A DNA stretch of 7,045 nt, taken from positions 1 through 7,045 of the forward strand of contig NZ_LWHB01000174.1 of assembly GCF_001889065.1 (NCBI RefSeq), in the 5' to 3' direction. Origin of the DNA: Suttonella ornithocola. Lineage in GTDB: Bacteria; Pseudomonadota; Gammaproteobacteria; Cardiobacteriales; Cardiobacteriaceae. Every line of letters begins with the position of its first letter. Position 1 is the stretch's first letter. Position numbers and translations under genes: made by a program. Shown piece after piece: positions 1 through 6,780 of the stretch. The notes beneath the pieces are model-generated. The model ran no database searches. It was not told the DNA's origin and saw only the letters and a program-made list of their open reading frames with translations.

Positions 1-2
1 CC

Positions 3-202
3 GCTTTTCATAAACGCAGTGATATTCAAGCAATCATTGAAGAGCATGGGCATGAGATAGTTTGGTTACCCCCTTATAGTCCAGACTTAAATCCATTGAA
101 AAGATGTGGGCTTGGATTAAGCAAATACGCAAAGAATGGCGGATGGATTGTATTGATACTTTATTCTTTTATCTGCTTTGGATTGGATTGGGTTTTAGAT
201 GA
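3..202 (+). pseudogene. IS630-family transposase, C-terminal remnant, frameshifted
   Basis: This is the C-terminal end of a DDE transposase of the IS630/Tc1-like group. From base 3 the frame reads AFHKRSDIQAIIEEHGHEI, then VWLPPYSPDLNP, which is the hallmark block before the last catalytic glutamate (normally LPPYSPDLNPIE). Near bases 95-97 one base is missing compared with the expected reading, so this frame continues as LKRCG. The neighbouring frame from base 98 restores the family sequence EKMWAWIKQIRKEWR and DTLFFYLLW, ending at TGA 200-202. The shift separates the catalytic Glu from the rest, so no active enzyme could be made. The 5' part, with the first two catalytic Asp residues, lies outside the window, so I cannot tell whether the rest is intact. 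The family call is secure from the motif; the frameshift could in principle be a sequencing error. Confidence 0.85.
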
Positions 203-212
203 TTTTACTATA

Positions 213-281
213 ATATTCTTCTGCTAACTCCCGAAAGCTTGCGCCTTCTTTGAGCTTAGTCAATATCATTTGTCGATAGTC
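213..281 (-). pseudogene. IS630-type transposase, N-terminal fragment, opposite orientation
   Basis: On the - strand, starting at 281, the sequence reads DYRQ followed by MILTKLKEGASFRELAEEY. This looks like the N-terminal helix-turn-helix region that opens the IS630-family transposases of this type. Similarity stops at about base 213, after which the reading continues YSKII and a stop inside the end of the + strand copy. The start of the gene is cut off at 282 by the MITE-like element. Two partial transposases therefore meet tail to tail. The simplest reading is that one IS630 copy inserted at a TA (211-212 is TA, the usual IS630 target) inside another copy, followed by decay. It is too short to make a functional protein. 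The family assignment rests on recall of the N-terminal sequence, so it is less certain than that of the + strand fragment. Confidence 0.6.
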
Positions 282-414
282 TGAGACCTTTGCAAAAAAA
301 CATAAAATAGAGAAATTTCAATTTTTTAAATTTTGAAAACATATTAAAATCATAGTGTTAATTTTTTTACTAGTTGCAAAAATTAGTATAAAACGGAATT
401 TTGCAAAGGTCTCA
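282..414 (-). mobile_element. MITE-like element, copy 1 (133 bp, perfect 16-bp terminal inverted repeats)
   Basis: The element begins TGAGACCTTTGCAAAA (282-297) and ends with its exact reverse complement (399-414). The palindromy extends two more bases on each side (280-281 and 415-416). The interior is very AT-rich and carries no ORF. The reverse complement matches bases 6781-6914 along its whole length, with about eight substitutions and one indel by eye. The strand is given as - so that both copies are described in the same internal direction. The terminal motif GAGACCTTTGCAAAA resembles, from memory, the ends of IS5/IS1106-type elements of Neisseria and related bacteria, so a non-autonomous derivative of such an IS is likely. 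I see no clear target-site duplication. It abuts the interrupted start of the transposase fragment on its left. Confidence 0.8.
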
Positions 415-670
415 GAATATAAATATTTTTCTTATTAAAATTAAATTTTCTTTCTACATTAAATATCTAAAAAAATTTATCTACGGATAATATTTTCAGT
501 ATACTTTTAAAATCTAGTGCTTAGGAAAACGTTGATTAACTTATAAACTAAAAAGCTTCATTATCTAATCAAATTAAAATCAATGAGATAAGCTTAATTG
601 TATATAAAAAATGGAACAATCAGCCTATCCTTAATTTATCCATTACTAAAATTCTTTTCCAAAATCTACT
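415..670. other. AT-rich intergenic stretch before the MFS transporter
   Basis: This 256-bp stretch separates the MITE-like element from the MFS start and is made mostly of A and T runs. I find no ORF, RNA gene or clean hairpin in it. There are loose promoter-like words, for example TTGATT near 533 and TATATAAA near 601, but no -35/-10 pair with convincing spacing. No Shine-Dalgarno sequence precedes the ATG at 671. The promoter of the downstream operon presumably lies here but cannot be placed. Confidence 0.6.
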
Positions 671-1795
671 ATGTATAATCGCAAATCGCTGCTTTTTATC
701 GCGACTGTCTTCACCTTTATTACGCTTTACCTGCCGCAACCTTTACAACCCTTACTCGCGGCAACCTATGGAAAAACACCTGCACAAGGCAGCTTGCTCA
801 CCAGCATTACTCTTTTCCCATTAGCGCTAGCACCATTACTCTACGGTTATATACTTGGAAACATTCATCCTGCCAAACTCTTAAAAATTGCGCTTATTGG
901 TCTTGGAATAACTAACATTTTATTTGCCATCGTTACCCATTTTCCTAGCCTAATCCTGATTCGTTTTATTCAAGGGGCGCTGATTCCTATCCTAATTACC
1001 GCGATTATCAGCTTACTCTTAGAAGAGAATCCACAAGGACAACGCAGCTTATCCTTATACGTTAGCCTAACCATCTTAGGTGGATTTAGCGGACGGTTTT
1101 TAAGTACTCTTTTTGAAACCTATTTCACTTGGGAAAACTTTTCTATCCTAGTAGGGATTACCTTAACCATATTGGCTTTTTTTCTCCCTAACGCATCCAC
1201 GCAAGAAAGCAATGTTTACCAACGCCCACATTGGCAAGATTTTCTCGCTATTATTAGCCATCGAACATTACTCACTATCTTACTCATTATTTATCTCAGC
1301 TTCGGCTGCTTCGTTGCCTTACTCAACTACTTACCCTTTTTCATTCGCAAAAGCGACCCTCAAGCGGGAACACTCATTACAGGCTTAATGTATTCTGGCT
1401 ATATTATCGGTGCTGTTGTTTCAATCATTGCTCCTAAAATCATCGAACGCTTTCACGTCCGCCCAACCTTACTAACCGCAAACATCGCCTTTATTTCCGC
1501 ATTAATATTGCTATACAGCAATAATCTATGGCTAACCTTTAGCGTTTTATTCCTATTTTGCGCTGCCTTTTTTCTCACCCACACCACCGCTATTGCTGAA
1601 ATCAATCGTTGTAGCCCTTATCCCAAAGCGCTAACAAACGCTTTTTATACCAGCTTTTACTACACAGGCGCGGTTATTGGTGTATGGCTGCCGGGGCTTA
1701 TCTATCAAAGCTTTGGGAAAAGCATTTTCATCACTACCTTAATTGCCACCACACTTTGTGCTACTGTTGCCATTTTTACCCTACCAAACGAATGA
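671..1795 (+). CDS. MFS transporter, YnfM/DHA1-like
   Basis: This is a 374-residue, strongly hydrophobic protein with about twelve predicted membrane segments, the usual size for a compact major facilitator superfamily carrier in the inner membrane. The first segment carries YLPQPLQPLLA, and segment 5 carries GGFSGRFLSTLF; both resemble YnfM-type (arabinose-efflux-permease-like, DHA1) transporters, which are presumed proton-coupled exporters. The loop between segments 2 and 3 reads GYILGNIHPAKLLK, a degenerate form of MFS motif A without the usual Asp and Arg pair. A hydrophilic linker around residues 174-187 separates the two six-helix halves. The ATG at 671 is the only sensible start and has no visible ribosome binding site. 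The stop overlaps the next gene's start (ATGA), which implies co-translation with the p-aminobenzoate enzyme. The substrate is unknown; export of a related aromatic compound is only a guess from context. Confidence 0.85.
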   Translation: MYNRKSLLFIATVFTFITLYLPQPLQPLLAATYGKTPAQGSLLTSITLFPLALAPLLYGYILGNIHPAKLLKIALIGLGITNILFAIVTHFPSLILIRFIQGALIPILITAIISLLLEENPQGQRSLSLYVSLTILGGFSGRFLSTLFETYFTWENFSILVGITLTILAFFLPNASTQESNVYQRPHWQDFLAIISHRTLLTILLIIYLSFGCFVALLNYLPFFIRKSDPQAGTLITGLMYSGYIIGAVVSIIAPKIIERFHVRPTLLTANIAFISALILLYSNNLWLTFSVLFLFCAAFFLTHTTAIAEINRCSPYPKALTNAFYTSFYYTGAVIGVWLPGLIYQSFGKSIFITTLIATTLCATVAIFTLPNE

Positions 1796-3591
1796 CTAAA
1801 CCTTTTGCACTGCTAGATAATGCGCGTGAGCATCGCGCTCGCTACTACACAAACTTTGTTCGTCGAGAAACCCTAACGGCTCACCAAATTGACCAACTCG
1901 ATACATGCTTAGAGCGTGGCTTTTCTGAGCATCTACATTGCACCATTCGCATTCCTTACGAATTTGGGCGCGACCTAATGGCATTAGCCGATACCCAAGC
2001 ACCTCTCCAACTCGACTGGTATCGAGACTGCCAGCATCTTGATAAAACCGGAATCACCGAATTTTTTGACCGACACGAACGCGTAACACCAAACATTGAT
2101 ACGGGCGTTTTGATTAACAAACAACTAGAAAAAGGAACAGAGCACTTTCAAGCCAGCGTCCACAAAATCCAAGAACATATTCGTGCTGGCGATGTTTATC
2201 AAATTAACCACACAGACCGTCTGCTTGCTGATTATAGTGGTGACCCTATCAAACATTACCGACAATTACGCACTCGCCAACCCGCACCCTATGCAGCGCT
2301 TATGTATCATCCAAACGATGGACATACCCTCTGCCTTTCTCCAGAGCTTTTCCTGCGAATAAAAGGACAACACCTCATTACCGAACCCATGAAAGGAACC
2401 GCGCCCTGCCCAAGAGAAAGTAGTCGCATTCCCGCTATGATTGCACTCTCTCGCGACCCCAAAAACCGTGCAGAAAATGCCATGATTGTTGACCTACTGC
2501 GCAACGACCTCAGCAAAATCTCGCGTCCATACGGAGTTAAAGTAACTCGCCCATTTCATATCGCTGCTCATGGCAGCGTTTTACAAATGACCAGCAAAAT
2601 AGAAGCAGACTTATGTCATGGTGTAGGATTGGCAGATATCTTGCGTGCAACCTTTCCTTGTGGCTCCATTACTGGCGCGCCCAAACGCATGGCAATGCAA
2701 CTGATTGATGAACTAGAAGAACACCGACCGCGGGGAATATATACTGGCAGCATCGGTTACATTGAGCCTTATCATGGCAATTACCAACTAACCCTTAACA
2801 TCGCCATTCGCACACTGGTTATCCGTCATCAAAAAGCAACCTTAGGCGTGGGCGGCGGAATTACTATTGATAGCACCCCAGAAGAAGAAACCCAAGAAGT
2901 CCAAACCAAAGTCGCTTTCCTTAACCAAGTGCCTGACCTCAAGCTCATTGAAACCCTACGCCGTACCCCTAAAAGACGCCAATATCACGCCGAGCATATT
3001 TCAAGACTTCAACAATCTGCCAAAACCTTAAACATCCCCTTATACATAGAAAGCTTAGCTCACTATGAAAACCATCATCAACAGCACCATCCTGTTGAAA
3101 CCGCACATCGCTATCGAATCGAACTCTCTGCAAAATCCCTAACCAATATCCAAAGCACACCGATTGAGCCCCTACCAAAAACCAACTATTGCATCATCCA
3201 TAACCGCACCCTACCTAATCATGACCCATTAAGACGCTATAAAACCAGTCGCAGAGAACCATTTGACCTCGCGTGGCGACGCGCCGAACGTTATGGCGCA
3301 TTTGATGCGCTCATTTTTAATCAAAGCGGATTTCTACTTGAGGGTGGTCGCAGCAATATCTTTTTAAAAATCGACGAACAATGGCATACCCCATCACTGG
3401 ATTTAGATATCTTACCTGGCATCATGCGACAAAAAATTCTAAGCAATCCTAAGCTTCTAAAAACCAATAAAATTTATGAAAACCATCTCAATGCTGCTGA
3501 CCTCCAGCGCGCAGAACAAATTATTCTTTGCAACAGCTTACGCGGTATAATCCCCGTCAACCTTATACCAACCCCAATAAATGATGATTAA
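1792..3591 (+). CDS. pabBC: Bifunctional aminodeoxychorismate synthase component I / aminodeoxychorismate lyase (PabB-PabC fusion)
   Basis: This 599-residue cytoplasmic protein should convert chorismate plus ammonia to 4-amino-4-deoxychorismate and then split off pyruvate to give p-aminobenzoate for folate. The PabB part (about residues 1-375) shows GDVYQIN (133-139), MKGTAPCPRE with the nucleophilic Lys201 typical of PabB rather than TrpE, ENAMIVDLLRND (228-239), CGSITGAPK (290-298) and GGGITIDS (354-361). It lacks the long N-terminal domain of E. coli PabB. The PabC part (about 383-599) is a class IV PLP aminotransferase fold: IETLRR, YHAEHISRLQQS, YKTSRREPFD with the likely PLP lysine Lys484, LEGGRSNIF and LPGIMR. 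The ATG at 1792 overlaps the MFS stop and begins MTKPFALLDNA as in related fusions. The frame is open back to 1684, but that extension repeats the coding end of the MFS gene. No PabA glutaminase is present, so it must be encoded elsewhere. Confidence 0.93.
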   Translation: MTKPFALLDNAREHRARYYTNFVRRETLTAHQIDQLDTCLERGFSEHLHCTIRIPYEFGRDLMALADTQAPLQLDWYRDCQHLDKTGITEFFDRHERVTPNIDTGVLINKQLEKGTEHFQASVHKIQEHIRAGDVYQINHTDRLLADYSGDPIKHYRQLRTRQPAPYAALMYHPNDGHTLCLSPELFLRIKGQHLITEPMKGTAPCPRESSRIPAMIALSRDPKNRAENAMIVDLLRNDLSKISRPYGVKVTRPFHIAAHGSVLQMTSKIEADLCHGVGLADILRATFPCGSITGAPKRMAMQLIDELEEHRPRGIYTGSIGYIEPYHGNYQLTLNIAIRTLVIRHQKATLGVGGGITIDSTPEEETQEVQTKVAFLNQVPDLKLIETLRRTPKRRQYHAEHISRLQQSAKTLNIPLYIESLAHYENHHQQHHPVETAHRYRIELSAKSLTNIQSTPIEPLPKTNYCIIHNRTLPNHDPLRRYKTSRREPFDLAWRRAERYGAFDALIFNQSGFLLEGGRSNIFLKIDEQWHTPSLDLDILPGIMRQKILSNPKLLKTNKIYENHLNAADLQRAEQIILCNSLRGIIPVNLIPTPINDD

Positions 3592-3833
3592 AATCCTAGT
3601 AAATTAAATAATCACTAAATCCTATTTAAACAATATAAAAATATTTTGCAATGCGGCATTATTACCTTTTTTATTCTTTATTTATTCTACCTCCATCTAA
3701 GAGAATATTTTTAAACAACAATATCTATTATTTTTTAAACAAAATAAAAAATAATTATAATAGTTGCAAAGAGATATCATCTATATTTTTAACATCTCCA
3801 AATTGCTGCAATACAACAAATGCTTTCAAGCAT
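3592..3833. other. AT-rich intergenic spacer upstream of pit
   Basis: About 240 bp lie between pabBC and the pit promoter. The sequence is very AT-rich and shows no convincing gene. Two short palindromes sit at its right end: ATTGCTGCAAT (3802-3812) and the start of the 8-bp-arm palindrome at 3818-3835. I see no G+C-rich hairpin with a T tract that would end the pabBC transcript, so read-through toward pit is possible. An open frame of 80 codons from 3651 has low-complexity composition and runs into the pit leader; I do not consider it a gene. Confidence 0.55.
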
Positions 3834-3835
3834 TT
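3818..3835. promoter_or_regulatory. Palindrome at the pit promoter (possible operator)
   Basis: AAATGCTTTCAAGCATTT is a perfect inverted repeat with 8-base arms around a central TC. It overlaps the first two bases of the -35 element of the predicted pit promoter, a position suited to a repressor or an activator site. It does not match the PhoB box direct repeat (CTGTCAT), so classical Pho control is not indicated. It could instead be a weak hairpin in read-through RNA. No T tract follows it, so a terminator is unlikely. Confidence 0.4.
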
Positions 3836-3861
3836 GCACACGTCCATAGATAAGGTAGAAT
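3834..3861 (+). promoter_or_regulatory. Predicted sigma-70 promoter of pit
   Basis: A -35 element TTGCAC (3834-3839) and a -10 element TAGAAT (3856-3861) are separated by 16 bases; both are close to the TTGACA/TATAAT consensus. Transcription would start near 3868, leaving a leader of about 35 bases before the ATG at 3904. This placement argues against the upstream TTG at 3871 as the start codon, since it would leave almost no leader. The prediction is by eye only. Confidence 0.55.
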
Positions 3862-3903
3862 GCGCCACCATTGCCAGACAATTTACGGCGTAGCTTTCAT
3901 TAT

Positions 3904-5415
3904 ATGAAAAAAATCAATTCATTAAGTCTTACATTTGCTATTGTTTTAACTTTAAGTGTTAGTTACTTCCTTTATTGGGGGTATGGATATACTGGTGCTA
4001 ACTCATCCATATGGTTTATTGCCGCTGCCCTATTCGGGCTATTTATGGCGTTTAATATCGGCGGCAATGATGTTGCCAATTCCTTTGGTACCTCTGTTGG
4101 TGCTAAAACCCTTACTATTACGCAAGCATTATGTATTGCTGCTGTCTTTGAAATCTCAGGCGCCGTATTTGCTGGTGGAGAAGTTACCTCTACCATTAGA
4201 AGCGGAATTATTGATCTGAATCAATTTTCAGATGCGCTAGAGCCTATGCAATTTATTAAAGTTATGATGAGTGCGCTAATTGCTGCTGCTTTCTGGCTAC
4301 TATTTGCAACCCGTAATGGACTACCTGTATCCACGACGCACTCTATTATTGGTGGCATTGTCGGTGCCGGTATAACACTTTCATTCATACTTGAAAACGT
4401 ACACGCTTCTTCTGTTATACGTTGGTCAAAAATTGGAGAAATTGCGGCAAGTTGGATTATCTCTCCTTTACTTGGTGGCATAGTTGCCTACCTTTTATAT
4501 GCCTTTATCAAGCGATACATACTGAATTTTAACGAACGTGCAGAAGCACATCTTCGCCGTATTCGTGAAGACAAAGACCACGTTAAAATGAAAGCCGCTT
4601 CCATTCTGCTATCAGAAATTCAACAAAGCGCTTATGGGCAAGTAATGAGTGAAAAATCTCAGCGCAAACTTTCCAAACTTGATGACCGTCAAAATAGCTT
4701 TAACCCTCATGCTGCCTTACAAATATGGGCTCCCATGCTTGCTGCCGGCGGCGCTATGATTATGGCGGCAATGCTTTTATTCAAAGGACTAAAGCATCTC
4801 AACCTTAACTTTAATAACCTTCAAAATACCTTAATTATTATCGGCATTGGAATTGCTGCATGGTTAGCCATTAGCCTTTCTTCAAAATACTTACGTCGCC
4901 AAGGTATCGGACTTACACGCTCCACCTTTGTGCTTTTTTCTTGGATGCAAGTTTTTACCGCTTGTGGATTTGCTTTTTCACACGGCTCTAACGATATTGC
5001 TAACGCCGTTGGTCCTTTTGCTGCCATCTTAGATACTTTACGCACAAATAGCATTAGCCAAGAAGCTGCTATTCCAACGACTGTTATGCTAACTTTTGGT
5101 ATTGCACTCATTGCAGGACTATGGTTTATTGGAAAAAACGTTATCGCTACTGTCGGCACCAATCTCACCAAAATGCACCCTTCATCGGGATTTACTGCCG
5201 AACTTTCTGCTGCTGGCGTAGTAATGCTTGCCTCAGCACTAGGACTTCCAGTTTCTTCAACTCATATATTAGTTGGTGCTGTACTAGGTGTAGGATTAGT
5301 CAATAAAAATGCCAACTGGCGATTGATGAAGCCCATTGCGCTTGCTTGGGTCGTTACCGTACCTGCTGCTGCTGCCATCTCTGCCTTAGCTTTTATGATT
5401 ACGTATTACTTATAA
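3904..5415 (+). CDS. pit: PiT-family inorganic phosphate transporter
   Basis: This 503-residue inner-membrane protein belongs to the PiT/Pho-4 family, which takes up phosphate, often as a metal-phosphate complex, driven by H+ or Na+. Both halves of the internal duplication are visible: GGNDVANSFGTSVG (residues 53-66) and SHGSNDIANAVG (359-370), the two signature loops, plus the paired STTHSIIGG and SSTHILVGA segments. About ten to twelve membrane helices are apparent. A charged, probably cytoplasmic loop of about 70 residues (203-272) separates the halves. The first signature reads GGND rather than the more frequent GAND, a mild variant. The ATG at 3904 is preferred because it opens MKKINSLSLTFAIVL, a normal first helix. 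The frame is open to a TTG at 3871, which would add 11 hydrophilic residues. Neither start has a strong ribosome binding site. The gene has its own predicted promoter, converges on the cdd operon, and differs clearly from E. coli PitA as I remember it. Confidence 0.92.
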   Translation: MKKINSLSLTFAIVLTLSVSYFLYWGYGYTGANSSIWFIAAALFGLFMAFNIGGNDVANSFGTSVGAKTLTITQALCIAAVFEISGAVFAGGEVTSTIRSGIIDLNQFSDALEPMQFIKVMMSALIAAAFWLLFATRNGLPVSTTHSIIGGIVGAGITLSFILENVHASSVIRWSKIGEIAASWIISPLLGGIVAYLLYAFIKRYILNFNERAEAHLRRIREDKDHVKMKAASILLSEIQQSAYGQVMSEKSQRKLSKLDDRQNSFNPHAALQIWAPMLAAGGAMIMAAMLLFKGLKHLNLNFNNLQNTLIIIGIGIAAWLAISLSSKYLRRQGIGLTRSTFVLFSWMQVFTACGFAFSHGSNDIANAVGPFAAILDTLRTNSISQEAAIPTTVMLTFGIALIAGLWFIGKNVIATVGTNLTKMHPSSGFTAELSAAGVVMLASALGLPVSSTHILVGAVLGVGLVNKNANWRLMKPIALAWVVTVPAAAAISALAFMITYYL

Positions 5416-5433
5416 GCCATATAAGATTTTTAC
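5409..5433 (+). terminator. Possible weak terminator at the end of pit
   Basis: CTTATA (5409-5414) and TATAAG (5420-5425) can pair across the loop AGCCA, followed by ATTTTTAC. The arrangement is terminator-like, stem then T run, but the stem has only one G-C pair and overlaps the pit stop codon. It should be taken as tentative. No better hairpin is visible between the convergent genes. Confidence 0.25.
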
Positions 5434-5521
5434 AAAATAAAAACCACTATCCCATTAAACAACAGAGAAATCACACTAAGTCCAATTTATCAAAACAATA
5501 CTACTTCGTCTGCTAATATTA

Positions 5522-5704
5522 TCAATTTTTATTATTCAAATGCGGATTAAGCGCATCTGTTTCCGCTTGGAATTGCTTTTGAGCATACACTTGCGCCATC
5601 TTTTCTAACGCCTGTCGTTGCTTATCTGCACGCTGCTGCGCACGACGTTGAGCTATCCAAAACAAACAACTACCAATGATAAAAAGTGTCAATACAAACT
5701 TCAT
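5522..5704 (-). CDS. Small single-pass membrane protein coupled to cdd, function unknown
   Basis: This is a 60-residue protein that I do not recognise. Residues 3-18 form one hydrophobic segment (VLTLFIIGSCLFWIA), followed by a strongly basic, helix-prone stretch rich in Arg, Lys and Gln (about 19-48) and a short Asn-rich tail. The charge pattern suggests the N terminus faces outward and the basic tail stays in the cytoplasm. Cys13 lies in IIGSC, which formally fits the lipobox pattern, but the hydrophobic LFWIA after the Cys makes a lipoprotein less likely. The ATG overlaps the cdd stop codon as ATGA, and no separate ribosome binding site is seen, so it is probably translated by coupling. 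This tight overlap and the organised composition are the reasons to call it real. Nothing in the sequence reveals its role. Confidence 0.7.
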   Translation of the reverse strand: MKFVLTLFIIGSCLFWIAQRRAQQRADKQRQALEKMAQVYAQKQFQAETDALNPHLNNKN

Positions 5705-6513
5705 TTCGCTATATTTGTATGATAAATCGCTAAAGGTGCCTTAGTAATACTACTCCATAAAGCCTGTGTATGCGCTTCATGTCCTCGATGAGGAATGCAA
5801 ACCAAAGCTCCTGCCACAATATCTTCCGCACTTTTTTTGCTTAAGTGCAAACCATTAAGTGCCATTTGCAAAGGCGGTAAAGAAGGATTAAAAGCCGCAT
5901 TTTCTAAATATGTACCAGAATATAAATAACCTAAATGATCTTTTAAACAAATCCCTGCATGACTCTCACTATAAGGCGTATAAGAACAGCAAGCCATTTT
6001 AAATGCTTCTTGCATAAGCTCATCGCCTTCTGCCAGATTTTCTAAGTCTGCTTGTGTTGAAGAAAAAATTCTCTCTTTTATTGCTAAATCTGCTGGTCCA
6101 AAACGTTCTGGCAAAAAATCAACCAAACGATTACTTCTCGATGTTGGCAAATGAATCAACAAATCTTCCGCGCCAGCCAACTCATTCATAAACTGTCGGC
6201 AATGACCACAAGGCGTATAATTCACAATGATATGTGCAATAGATTCAGCTCCTCTATGCCAAGCATGAGCAATCGCACTTTGTTCTGCATGAACAGTCTG
6301 AGCAATAGCTGCGTGAGCATACTCCTGATTAGCACCTAAATAGAAATTTCCCTGCGAATCAATGGCAATAGCACCAACCTTAAAGTGTGAAATAGGTACA
6401 ACAGCAAATTGAGCTGCATCTTCTAATAAAGTTAAAGCATAATCCACTAACGTTACAGAATTTTCTCGAGCGGAAACTGGCAGGCGCTCTACTGGAATAA
6501 AGGCATCAATCAT
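5701..6513 (-). CDS. cdd: Cytidine deaminase, two-domain E. coli type
   Basis: This 270-residue cytoplasmic enzyme hydrolyses cytidine and deoxycytidine to uridine and deoxyuridine plus ammonia in pyrimidine salvage. The N-terminal catalytic domain shows FKVGAIA (44-50), the substrate-binding stretch GANQEY (Asn62, Glu64), TVHAEQSAIAHAW with zinc ligand His75 and proton shuttle Glu77, and NYTPCGHCRQFMNEL with zinc ligands Cys102 and Cys105. The second, degenerate domain includes FGPADLAIK, then CCSYTPYSES and YLENAAFNPSLPPLQ, closely resembling E. coli Cdd (294 residues). The protein is about 25 residues shorter at its N terminus than the E. coli enzyme. The ATG at 6511-6513 follows AGGAG by six bases, a good ribosome binding site. 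The gene heads a two-gene operon with the small membrane protein and converges on pit. All catalytic residues are present, so activity is expected. Confidence 0.95.
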   Translation of the reverse strand: MIDAFIPVERLPVSARENSVTLVDYALTLLEDAAQFAVVPISHFKVGAIAIDSQGNFYLGANQEYAHAAIAQTVHAEQSAIAHAWHRGAESIAHIIVNYTPCGHCRQFMNELAGAEDLLIHLPTSRSNRLVDFLPERFGPADLAIKERIFSSTQADLENLAEGDELMQEAFKMACCSYTPYSESHAGICLKDHLGYLYSGTYLENAAFNPSLPPLQMALNGLHLSKKSAEDIVAGALVCIPHRGHEAHTQALWSSITKAPLAIYHTNIAK

Positions 6514-6519
6514 TATATG

Positions 6520-6524
6520 CTCCT
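6520..6524 (-). promoter_or_regulatory. Ribosome binding site of cdd
   Basis: AGGAG on the - strand lies six bases before the ATG at 6513. It is the only clear Shine-Dalgarno sequence found before any gene in the window and fixes the cdd start. Confidence 0.8.
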
Positions 6525-6545
6525 AATCAGATAGTGTGTTTTATC

Positions 6546-6575
6546 ATCATATCTTAAATCTTAAAATATACACAA
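6546..6575 (-). promoter_or_regulatory. Candidate promoter of cdd
   Basis: On the - strand a good -10 element TATGAT (6551-6546) is preceded, after 18 bases, by a poor -35 element TTGTGT (6575-6570). The -10 lies about 35 bases before the ATG. The -35 matches only the first three consensus bases, so an activator may be needed or the true site may differ. I see no clear operator palindrome. Confidence 0.35.
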
Positions 6576-6733
6576 AATGAAAACCATATTTTCTATTCTA
6601 GTGTCTGTATAGAATTCAGGAATTGAAAAAAGATAAGCGAAGTCTCACATTCATGTTTACTATAACAAAAATACAAGGCACTACTTATGGCATAAACCAT
6701 GCTCAAAGATGAACATTGGCACAATGCTACTAT

Positions 6734-6762
6734 AGCAAGGCTCCCAAAAAATGCATACAACG
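6734..6762. repeat. Inverted repeat, left arm
   Basis: This 29-bp segment, which begins AGCAAGGCTCCCAAAAAA and ends TGCATACAACG, is the reverse complement of bases 6942-6972 with one substitution and two extra T bases in the other arm. The arms enclose the second MITE-like copy. They are unrelated in sequence to the MITE ends. The origin is unknown: they may be the ends of another small element, or two inverted copies of a short repeat. Confidence 0.75.
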
Positions 6763-6780
6763 TTAACTCAATATCCACCT

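Noticed and set aside
276..420. Target-site duplication around the first MITE-like copy
   Set aside because: The flanking bases extend the palindrome instead of forming a direct repeat; no duplication can be shown. The same holds for copy 2.
1684..1791. Upstream extension of the pabBC reading frame to an ATG at 1684
   Set aside because: It overlaps the coding end of the MFS gene, its residues (Cys/His-rich) do not resemble PabB, and the ATG at 1792 gives the expected N terminus and an ATGA overlap.
3651..3893. 80-codon open frame between pabBC and pit
   Set aside because: Low-complexity Asn/Ile/Tyr/Phe composition typical of translated AT-rich spacer, no ribosome binding site, and it runs across the predicted pit promoter.
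3871..3903. TTG start for pit giving 11 extra residues
   Set aside because: Only a few bases after the predicted transcription start, hydrophilic extension before the first membrane helix, no ribosome binding site.
4821..5171. 116-codon - strand frame inside pit
   Set aside because: Shadow of the strongly supported PiT coding frame.
5497..5520. Terminator for the cdd operon on the - strand
   Set aside because: Only an imperfect A/T stem with a mismatch and a short T run; not strong enough to annotate.
6593..6778. 61-codon - strand frame upstream of cdd
   Set aside because: Part of it is the inverted-repeat arm, it has no ribosome binding site and no recognisable similarity; its hydrophobic look follows from T-rich sequence.
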